Virus record (IMG/VR): IMGVR_UViG_3300025883_000011
Span: 1 to 21,918 of that record
From: a virus
Reading direction: 5' to 3' (one strand)
Length of the DNA stretch: 21,918 bases
Below are positions 1 to 6,518 of the stretch, one piece after another. Under the pieces are notes generated by a model. It made no database searches. It was given only the letters and a program-made list of their open reading frames with translations, and was not told the origin of the DNA. Positions within the stretch are counted from its first letter, which is position 1. Each line of letters begins with the position of its first letter. The position numbers and the translations under genes are program-made.

Positions 1-818
1 TCAACCAGCTGCCGTATCTGCTGCGACTTGAAAGGCTCGCCGTTGGCCGCGATGCCGCTGGCCTGGCCGACCCACTTGCCAACTGTCTCAAAGACAAGGT
101 CCGCGTCTGTCACCGTGTACGCAACCGTCGATTCGTCCGCCGCGACGCCCACGGTGACAATCACGGTTTGCGCCGTGTCCTCGTTTTCCCACGTCACTTG
201 CAAGCCGGTCGCGGTGGCGAGCTCGCTCGGGCTGATGAGAACTTCATTGCGGTAGACGGGAAACGCATAGCTGTCCCCCTTATGTCCGACGTAGATGGTG
301 GGGAGGACAACCGGGGTGATGCCGCAGTCGATGCCGTCTACCGCGCCCGCGCCAAGAGCGATGACGTTGGCGTCGATGCGTTGGAGAACTTCAATGATGA
401 GAGCGCAGTCCTCTGCGGTGCAGCCGCCGCCGCCGCCGCCGGTGTTTACCTGCTCCACCAGCGTCGACACCTTCAGCTCAAAGAGAACGGTGAAGCCACC
501 GAGCGTCGGGGCGTACGTTTGCCAGTCGGGAGGGTCGGGGAACAGGTTGCCGTTGATTTGGAGGTTGTGGTCGCTTTCGGCGGGACGGAACTTCCATGGG
601 TGAAGCATGAAGAACGTAGAGCCGAGGTTTTCCGTGTCGGAGGTAGGGTCGCCGCCAACGACGCGAAACGCTTGCGGTAGGCCGCGCCGCTGCGGGACCG
701 CCAGCAACCAATCTTTCCACTCGCTGTAGATTTCGCGCCAGTCGAGTTCGTTGTCTCCGCCCGTTGAGATTTCAATGATGCGGAGGTTCACTGGGTCAAA
801 CGTGACGACGTCAGCCAT
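1..818 (-). CDS. Partial phage tail-associated protein with Ig-like module
   Basis: This gene runs off the left edge: 272 codons are visible and no stop is reached. Residues 1-120 hold a conserved phage domain with EIYSEWKDWLLAVPQRRGLP and AFRVVGGDPTSDTENLGSTF, then PWKFRPAESDHNLQINGNLF, typical of fibre or tail-tip neighbours. Six glycines and two cysteines follow (TGGGGGGC, AEDC). Residues 138-272 hold the same module as the 249-residue protein at 5769-6518: IIEVLQRIDANVIALG, a cysteine, YVGHKGDSYAFPVYRNEVLI, TGLQVTWENEDTA, ETVGKWVGQASGIAANGEPF. ATG is preceded by AAAGGGGTAG. Function unknown; the family is often located in adhesion modules. Confidence 0.78.
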   Translation of the reverse strand, partial: MADVVTFDPVNLRIIEISTGGDNELDWREIYSEWKDWLLAVPQRRGLPQAFRVVGGDPTSDTENLGSTFFMLHPWKFRPAESDHNLQINGNLFPDPPDWQTYAPTLGGFTVLFELKVSTLVEQVNTGGGGGGCTAEDCALIIEVLQRIDANVIALGAGAVDGIDCGITPVVLPTIYVGHKGDSYAFPVYRNEVLISPSELATATGLQVTWENEDTAQTVIVTVGVAADESTVAYTVTDADLVFETVGKWVGQASGIAANGEPFKSQQIRQLV

Positions 819-820
819 GT

Positions 821-1195
821 CTACCCCTTTATCACGTTCTCACCCGGGAGCGCCGTTTGGCACTTGGGACAAAATATCCACTCCAGAATCCCGTCTGAGG
901 CGACGGTGCTCCCCGTCTTGCAGCGCGGGCAAAGAGCGTTCCGGCCCGTCGGCGTCATCTTCGGCGGCAAGCGCATGACGACGGACTGCGACTTCTCGTG
1001 AACCACGGTGGCCACGTGCTTGACGGTGTGTGAGGTGATGCGCACCGAGCGCACCGCGGGGTCGTGCAAAATCTTGTCCGCAATCCCAAGCGCCTGCTCC
1101 TCCGTGCTTCCCCGCGCCTGCTCAACCCAGATGTTGCCCACCTTGATTTCGATAACGAAGAACGCGGTATGTCGCTCCCATAGTTTCTTGGTCAT
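821..1195 (-). CDS. Small zinc ribbon protein
   Basis: This 124-residue protein ends in a clear zinc ribbon: CPRC (Cys89, Cys92) and CPKC (Cys109, Cys112) with 16 residues between the pairs. The N-terminal 70 residues look like a compact alpha-beta domain (TAFFVIEIKVGNIWVEQARG, then a helix TEEQALGIADKILHD). The combination is not one I recognise. Zinc ribbons bind nucleic acid or protein, and can also serve as stabilising modules in phage structural proteins. Start ATG overlaps the fibre-like gene as ATGA; the stop is two bases before the next ATG. Confidence 0.75.
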   Translation of the reverse strand: MTKKLWERHTAFFVIEIKVGNIWVEQARGSTEEQALGIADKILHDPAVRSVRITSHTVKHVATVVHEKSQSVVMRLPPKMTPTGRNALCPRCKTGSTVASDGILEWIFCPKCQTALPGENVIKG

Positions 1196-2817
1196 AGGTT
1201 TCTGAAGTTCGGGTCAGGCTGCTGGTTGAGGTTGACCGTCGCGTCAGCGGAGAAGCTCCGGTTGTTGAAGCGAATGGGCTCATACCCTTTTTGGATGGCG
1301 ACGATGTCGTAGGCGACCCCAGATTGCAGGGTTGCGACCCAGGGGTCCGCCACGGTTGTCTCGATACCATCTTCCTCCGCGCCCGTGGAGTTGATGTAGA
1401 CACGAATCTCCGTGCCGACCGCAAAGTTGGTGAAGCTGACGGAGATGTTGGCGGTGACCGTCGTTGATGCGCTGGTGCCGTCCCGGTAGGAGTGCTCTGT
1501 TACCGAGCCGCCGCTGACGACGGAGATGGCGACGGCGCCGGCGGTGTTGTTGTAGATGCTCCGGTCGTTTGCGGTGCCCGCCTGCAGGGCGTAGCCGCTG
1601 AAGCGGTTGCCGGTGGAGGTTTGGCTGGCCACGCGCGGCGTCGTCAGCTCTATCGCGTGGCCGTCACTGAACGCGAAGTCGCAGAAGCGAATGTCTCCAA
1701 GGTCGTCCGTGGTCATGAACGCCACGCCGTCCGCCGTGTTGGCGTCGAGGATGGCGTTCTTCAGCTGCAGGCTGTTGCTCACCAGCGCACTTGAGACGTC
1801 ACGGTACTGGCACGAGATGGCTTCGACCGCTGCGTCGTCGAGCAAGAACGCGCCGCCGTGTCCGAACTGGACGCCGTACAATCCAATCGCATCCAGGTTC
1901 GCGTCGTTGAAATCCATGTCCCAACGGACACCGGCGGCGGCAGCGGTGATGACACCGCCCTGCGCACCCACGGCGTCATTCCCCGTGCCGCTCTTGGTGC
2001 CGAGCTTGAAGTTGGTTGTCCCGCCGGAGTTGCCGAGCGCAGAGATTTTGTAGAGGTCCGACGGCGCCCACTCCTGGTCCTCCCACAAGATGAGCTGGTC
2101 GGTATCTGAGAACCCGTGCGTGGTCGTGTCGTTGATGCCGACTTGGAGCGGCGTGTTGATGGTCCACGAGCCACCGGGACCGGGCTTGAACGTGCCGGCG
2201 CTGGAGCCAAGCTGGGTGAAGATGTCGGCGAAGTCCCAATCGGTTGTCCCACCGTTGCGGCCCTCGACAATGATGCCGGGGCTCCCATCGGGCAGCCGAC
2301 GAATCTCGTCTATCCACGTGTTGTCCACCGTCTTGGTCATCACGGTGGCGGTGACGGCAGTGAAGCCGACGTGCTGGATGGCGCTCGTCGCAGGCGCCGT
2401 TCCCCCGGTGTTGCTCGGCGTGCCCTCAATGTCCACCACGAACTGCGTCCACCCGCCTTCGACTGAGGTGGGCCACGAATCATTGCCGCCCACGTAGAAC
2501 TCGAAGAAGTCCGTGACCGTGGGGCCTGTGAAACGAATGGTGAGTCCGCCGTTTGCCTTCGTGTCCAGCAAGCCGACGATGCCGCAGTTTATCCAGACGT
2601 AGAAAACCTGGTTCGCCCAGTTCTGCGTTGCCCCTGCGTTGTAGAGACACCCACGGCGGGAGCTGGAAATCTGCTCGGCGATGGAACCGGAGCCCTCAAT
2701 CTTCACATCAGTGTCGAGTGCCACGGACGCGCCGCCGCCGCCAACGGCGACGACCCAGTTGGTTGTCGCGTTCGCTCCATCTACCAGCGTTCGGTTGTCG
2801 GTGATTTGGTTGGCCAC
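1192..2817 (-). CDS. Fibre-like structural protein, likely beta-helical in the middle
   Basis: This 541-residue protein has no catalytic motif. The N-terminal 180 residues resemble a jelly-roll (FYVWINCGIVGLLDTKANGG and GGWTQFVVDIEGTP). The middle, about residues 300-430, has short repeating turns such as AVEAISCQYRDVSS, LKNAILDANTADGVAFMTTD, LGDIRFCDFAFSDGHAIEL that suggest a right-handed beta-helix. The last 90 residues form an Ig-like end with GTEIRVYINSTG, YDIVAIQKGYEPIRFNN and the terminal ATVNLNQQPDPNFRNL, similar to the end of the 832-residue protein. Start GTG abuts the SPOUT-like gene's TAA. The stop overlaps the zinc ribbon gene as ATGA. Probably a fibre or adhesin component. Confidence 0.75.
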   Translation of the reverse strand: MANQITDNRTLVDGANATTNWVVAVGGGGASVALDTDVKIEGSGSIAEQISSSRRGCLYNAGATQNWANQVFYVWINCGIVGLLDTKANGGLTIRFTGPTVTDFFEFYVGGNDSWPTSVEGGWTQFVVDIEGTPSNTGGTAPATSAIQHVGFTAVTATVMTKTVDNTWIDEIRRLPDGSPGIIVEGRNGGTTDWDFADIFTQLGSSAGTFKPGPGGSWTINTPLQVGINDTTTHGFSDTDQLILWEDQEWAPSDLYKISALGNSGGTTNFKLGTKSGTGNDAVGAQGGVITAAAAGVRWDMDFNDANLDAIGLYGVQFGHGGAFLLDDAAVEAISCQYRDVSSALVSNSLQLKNAILDANTADGVAFMTTDDLGDIRFCDFAFSDGHAIELTTPRVASQTSTGNRFSGYALQAGTANDRSIYNNTAGAVAISVVSGGSVTEHSYRDGTSASTTVTANISVSFTNFAVGTEIRVYINSTGAEEDGIETTVADPWVATLQSGVAYDIVAIQKGYEPIRFNNRSFSADATVNLNQQPDPNFRNL

Positions 2818-3198
2818 TTAGGAACTCTTCAGCAGCCGGTCGTAGAGCACGATGGCGCCAGCATGATGCGAATACAGGTGCGCGCCGTCCGAGGGAATGA
2901 AAACCGTTGGCCCGGCGTGGTGATGAACCATGCTCTCATGGTCAGGGCCGAACACGTAGCAGGCGTCCTCCGGGTGGGAGAACTGGAGAATCGACTCCTC
3001 TCCAGTCGGAACCACGTGAACGACGTTGGCGCCCGCGGGCAGCAGCGTCGCGTCGCGCCAGACCTTGAAGCCCGCCCACCAATCTGGAATCGGACCGCAG
3101 CAACAATACGGAACGTGTCCGGGAAACCCCGCAAGCAACGACGCCCAAAGGTCGATGCTCGCGGGGTCGTGTTCTGGTGTGAGAACAACTCCGAACAC
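2818..3198 (-). CDS. Small SPOUT (TrmH/SpoU)-like protein, probably degenerate
   Basis: This 126-residue protein shows the pattern of the SPOUT RNA methyltransferase C-terminal half. ILQFSHPEDACYVFGPDHES (residues 70-89) matches motif 2, which in SpoU-type enzymes reads like HPExAVYxFGPEDG. VFIPSDGAHLYSHHAGAIVL plus YDRL (residues 99-122) matches motif 3, usually ending NLAxxVNVVLYDR. These two motifs form the trefoil knot that binds S-adenosylmethionine. Motif 1 with its Asn and Arg is not visible, the motif 3 Asn is replaced (GAHL), and the usual domain is about 150 residues. It may be an inactive structural relative or have a different substrate. The GTG start has AAGGAG five bases upstream. 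An enzyme gene between fibre genes is unexpected. Confidence 0.6.
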   Translation of the reverse strand: MFGVVLTPEHDPASIDLWASLLAGFPGHVPYCCCGPIPDWWAGFKVWRDATLLPAGANVVHVVPTGEESILQFSHPEDACYVFGPDHESMVHHHAGPTVFIPSDGAHLYSHHAGAIVLYDRLLKSS

Positions 3199-3207
3199 GG
3201 TGGCTCC

Positions 3208-5706
3208 TTAGAGGTTGAGGAAGTTTCGTTCGATTTGTGAAGTCACCGGAATGGTGAGCGCAGACGTCGAGATGGTTTGGACGGTGGACTGGGTGTACTG
3301 CGCCGTCTGTTGCCCGATGGCCCTGGCCTGTACATCCGCGTCCGTGCTTGCCGTTCGCCCGCCTTGGACGTTGTTCGAGTAGTCGAACGAGAAGCTGTAG
3401 TCGGCAGACGCCAACCCCGTCACATCTGCTGCCAGGTTGTCCTTGACGATGATGTTGTCTGGCGAGTCGATTGGGTACTCGTCGATGTCCGCAGCGGCGC
3501 TAGACGTGGTGGTAATCGTTTCCGAATCGTAGCGCGTCACGCTCCATTGGGACGTGCTCGTTTCCGCGGTGACTTGGTAGATGCCGTTCATGGCCGCATC
3601 GGCTCCGGTGAGGCCACCGACGCGCACGTACTGTCCGGCCCCCACATTCAACGCGGAGAGGTTGGCGCCCGTGCTATCGAACGTCCCGTCCGCCCCGGTG
3701 CCCGCTGTGACGATGAGGTCAGTGACGTTCCGGGTCCGCGTGAAGTCGAAGAACAGGGTGTACTCCGCCACGGTGTCGTCGATGAGGGTCTGGTTGAAGT
3801 CCAGCGTGACCGAGACGGTGAGAGGCGCGTTCCGCTGCGTCCCCAGGTTGTCGAAGTACACCGTGTCGTTCGCAGACGCGCTGTTGAGGTTGATGATGTA
3901 GACGCCCGAGCCGCCGCCGTCCGGGTTAGACGGGAAGGATAGGCCGCCGTCCACAGAGCCAACCTCTAGCGTGGGACCGACGAAGCGCATGAGCCCGTCC
4001 ATCGTCTTGCCGATGGCGGTGTCCGCGTCCGCGTCAATGTCCGTGGCTTGGCGAAGCGAGTATTGGACGAACTCGTACACCTCAGTGTTCGTGCCGTTAT
4101 TGCCGTCGACGATGATGCCGAAGTTGTACGGGCCGCCGACCAGGAGGCCGTCACCACCGCCACCGCCGTCACCCTGCGCTTGCGGAGTGGCATAGTAGGT
4201 GATGGACATGCCGTTCCACGGGGAGCTGCCGGTGATGGTGGCGTCCGCGGACGAGATGTCCAGGTCCTGCGAGTTGGCCAGGCCGAACGTGAACAAGCGG
4301 TTCGAGAGAACGGACTCACCAGCCGCGGCCAAGTCGGACTGCGCGAACGTTCGTGCGTTGGAGTTGCCCGGCGTGGTTCTTTCTCGGAGACGCAGCGTGA
4401 GTGCGTTTCGGTTGTCCACGGAGATTTGCGCAACCGTGTCCGCTTCGCCGGTGTCGAACGTGCCGGTTGCAAACGTCAACGTCAGGGCGGCGACCCCGAT
4501 GATGGTGTATGTCCCGTCGTTCGCGGCGGTGTTGGCCGCGCGCACCGTCATCTGGCCGCCGACCTTGAAGCCGTCGGTAATGAACGAGCCGGTTGCACGG
4601 GTGGCGGTGTCGTCCCCGCCCGCGCCATCTACGAACGTGAACGTGTCGGGGTTCCCGATTTCGTTGTAGATGAGAACGGCTTCGTTGACGGGACCGTTGA
4701 ACGTGAAGTCCACGGTGTCATCGACCGTCGTGTCCGTGCCGAACTGATAGTAGGCGAGGTCGCCGGTGCCGGCCGTCTCGTCTAGGAACGCGCCGAGGGT
4801 TCGGATGCCTGCGTACTGCGCATCGAGGACACCGGCGGCGCTGACTTCGCTCCAGCCCATGTTTCGGAACATCTTTCGCGTCCGAATCGAGAAGGTGGCG
4901 TTGTCGCGCGGCGACCAACCTGAGTTATTGCCCGAGGGGTCCTGGCCGATGAGATATTTACCAGCGTCCGAGTCAATCGTGAGCATCGGAAAGGGGGCGT
5001 TCGCGATGAGGAAGTTGTCGTCCTTCCAATCGATGACGGCCTTGCTGTAGAACGCTTGGCCGAGCACACCGTCCAGGTCCAGGTGGCCCTGGGATGCCGT
5101 GGCATCTTCGAGCGCGTAACACTCCAAGGCAGCCGTGTCCCACATGAGGTTCTTCATGTCGGTGCGCGTGTCCGCGCTCTCGGAGCCGGCGGTACCCGTG
5201 GCGCCGCTGAGGCTCTTGACGAGGTAGCTCGTCGTGGACGTGTTGACTACGACCACCTCGTAGACGCCGTCGTGCGTCGTATGGTTGAAAACGGTGAAGC
5301 GCTCGCCGACCACCATGGCGGGCAGGTTGTTGCCCGCCGAGCTGATGGTGACATTGGGAGCGGTGTCCACGGTGAACACCATGTCGGTGATGGTCGCGGC
5401 CACATGGGAAAAGACGAACGCCGACTCGCCCACCGCGTTGGCGATGGGGTTGCTGCCACTCACCTTGTCCAGCGTCACGCTGCCCGTGGACGGGCTGGCG
5501 TCGTTGACCTGATACAGCCCGTTGTTCACGGTGTCCGAGTGGTCTCGAATCTCCACCCACTCGTTGTCGAGCAGGAGGGGCAGGTTGGTTCCCGCCGACG
5601 TGACCGTTACCTGGTTTGCAGTCGGCGTTCCGAACACGATGTCCGAAACGGTCGTCGACGCGCCTTGCGAAAGACCGCTTGGGTCCGTGATTTGTCCTAG
5701 TGCCAC
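3208..5706 (-). CDS. Large fibre-like protein with four dispersed beta-domain repeats
   Basis: This 832-residue protein has no enzyme motif. Four blocks share a consensus of G-x-x-L-x-x-L-x-V-G-x-x-x-x-V followed by N-x-G-x-Y-x-V: residues about 32-82 (TSAGTNLPLLLDNEWVEI), 118-168 (SSAGNNLPAMVVGERFTV), 368-418 (GSFITDGFKVGGQMTVRA) and 672-728 (DSTGANLSALNVGAGQYVRV). This is a known small beta-domain style in phage structural proteins. A glycine linker (GGGGGDG, 513-519) splits the protein in the middle. The C-terminus ends LTIPVTSQIERNFLNL, closely matching the end of the 541-residue protein. Start is GTG with AGGGGG ten bases upstream. Probable fibre or baseplate decoration; I do not recognise a named family. 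Confidence 0.75.
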   Translation of the reverse strand: MALGQITDPSGLSQGASTTVSDIVFGTPTANQVTVTSAGTNLPLLLDNEWVEIRDHSDTVNNGLYQVNDASPSTGSVTLDKVSGSNPIANAVGESAFVFSHVAATITDMVFTVDTAPNVTISSAGNNLPAMVVGERFTVFNHTTHDGVYEVVVVNTSTTSYLVKSLSGATGTAGSESADTRTDMKNLMWDTAALECYALEDATASQGHLDLDGVLGQAFYSKAVIDWKDDNFLIANAPFPMLTIDSDAGKYLIGQDPSGNNSGWSPRDNATFSIRTRKMFRNMGWSEVSAAGVLDAQYAGIRTLGAFLDETAGTGDLAYYQFGTDTTVDDTVDFTFNGPVNEAVLIYNEIGNPDTFTFVDGAGGDDTATRATGSFITDGFKVGGQMTVRAANTAANDGTYTIIGVAALTLTFATGTFDTGEADTVAQISVDNRNALTLRLRERTTPGNSNARTFAQSDLAAAGESVLSNRLFTFGLANSQDLDISSADATITGSSPWNGMSITYYATPQAQGDGGGGGDGLLVGGPYNFGIIVDGNNGTNTEVYEFVQYSLRQATDIDADADTAIGKTMDGLMRFVGPTLEVGSVDGGLSFPSNPDGGGSGVYIINLNSASANDTVYFDNLGTQRNAPLTVSVTLDFNQTLIDDTVAEYTLFFDFTRTRNVTDLIVTAGTGADGTFDSTGANLSALNVGAGQYVRVGGLTGADAAMNGIYQVTAETSTSQWSVTRYDSETITTTSSAAADIDEYPIDSPDNIIVKDNLAADVTGLASADYSFSFDYSNNVQGGRTASTDADVQARAIGQQTAQYTQSTVQTISTSALTIPVTSQIERNFLNL

Positions 5707-5733
5707 CTTCTATCCCCCTGGTTGAGCGTGACC

Positions 5734-5762
5734 ATCGTACCCGTGCGCAGATTTCACCGCAA
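5734..5762 (-). promoter_or_regulatory. Possible internal promoter
   Basis: The 62-base gap before the 832-residue protein is the largest in the window. On the minus strand it contains TTGCGG, a 17-base spacer and TACGAT, a weak sigma70-like match (three of six and four of six positions). The same stretch can also fold into a broken stem (ATCGT-TGCG pairing with CGCA and ACGAT). A promoter here could boost the last five genes. This is a weak pattern match; no expression evidence. Confidence 0.25.
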
Positions 5763-5768
5763 CGATTG

Positions 5769-6518
5769 TCACTGAAGTTCGTCCTTCACTGTCGTGTAAA
5801 CCACCTGTGAGCGCCAGGGCTCTCCGGTCGCGGAGACGCCTTCTGCCTGCGCCTCCCATTTGCCCGGCGTCTCGTACACGCCATCCCCCGTCGTCGTGGT
5901 GTACGTAGCGAAGCCGCTGCCCACGGAAATGGCGGTGTTCACTTGGTAGTTCGTGTCCGTGTCCCGGTTGTAGAAGTTGACCACCAATCCAGTTGAGCCC
6001 ACCAGCTCCGCGTCCGCCATCAGCGTCGCCCCGCGGTATACGGGCAGCGCAACGGCGTCCCCCTTGTGTCCCGTGTAGACGCTGGGCGTGACGAGGACGG
6101 GGGAGGCGCAGTCCGTGCCCGGCTCGTACACCGCCAGCAGCGCCACGGTCTGCGCGTTGATGGCGTTGATGATGGCCGTGGTGTCCAGGCTCACCCCGGC
6201 GTCCGCAATGACCAGCATGTCGGAGACGTAGAGTGAGCCGGTGATTTCATATTCCACCATGAACACGTCGCCCACGGCCGCATTGAGCTGAGAGACGTCG
6301 AGGGCGTACTCATACTGTCCCGGCGCGAGCGTGTCGCTCACCTCCGTTTGCGCCGCTTGGCGCGTCGTCCACCCGGAAGGCTTGAAGGTGAAGTCGGAGA
6401 AGTCGAGCCAGTTGGCGCCCTGCCGAAGCGCGACGACCGGAGATAGGCCGGTGTCACCGGACGTGAGCGTGAGCACGAGCGGGAAAGCGGTGTCGGTGGG
6501 GAGCGCTTGGACAGTCAT
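5769..6518 (-). CDS. Baseplate-upper-type protein with Ig-like module
   Basis: This 249-residue protein has two parts. Residues 1-108 form a beta-rich domain (MTVQALPTDTAFPLVLTLTS to VSDMLVIADA), of a type common at the N-terminus of phage fibre-associated proteins. Residues 112-245 hold a helix (TTAIINAINAQTVALLAV), a cysteine, then an Ig-like block: YTGHKGDAVALPVYRGATLM, TGLVVNFYNRDTD, GVYETPGKWEAQAEGVSATG. The same module occurs in the partial gene at the left end of the window. The frame is open for 12 codons further upstream, but ATG at 6518 overlaps the previous gene as TGATG with GAGGG ten bases ahead, so I take that as the start. The role is probably attachment of fibre parts (inference). 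Confidence 0.75.
   Translation of the reverse strand: MTVQALPTDTAFPLVLTLTSGDTGLSPVVALRQGANWLDFSDFTFKPSGWTTRQAAQTEVSDTLAPGQYEYALDVSQLNAAVGDVFMVEYEITGSLYVSDMLVIADAGVSLDTTAIINAINAQTVALLAVYEPGTDCASPVLVTPSVYTGHKGDAVALPVYRGATLMADAELVGSTGLVVNFYNRDTDTNYQVNTAISVGSGFATYTTTTGDGVYETPGKWEAQAEGVSATGEPWRSQVVYTTVKDELQ

Noticed and set aside
423-440. GCC/GGC triplet run as a nucleotide repeat element
   Set aside because: It encodes a short glycine linker in the left-end gene; such linkers are ordinary.
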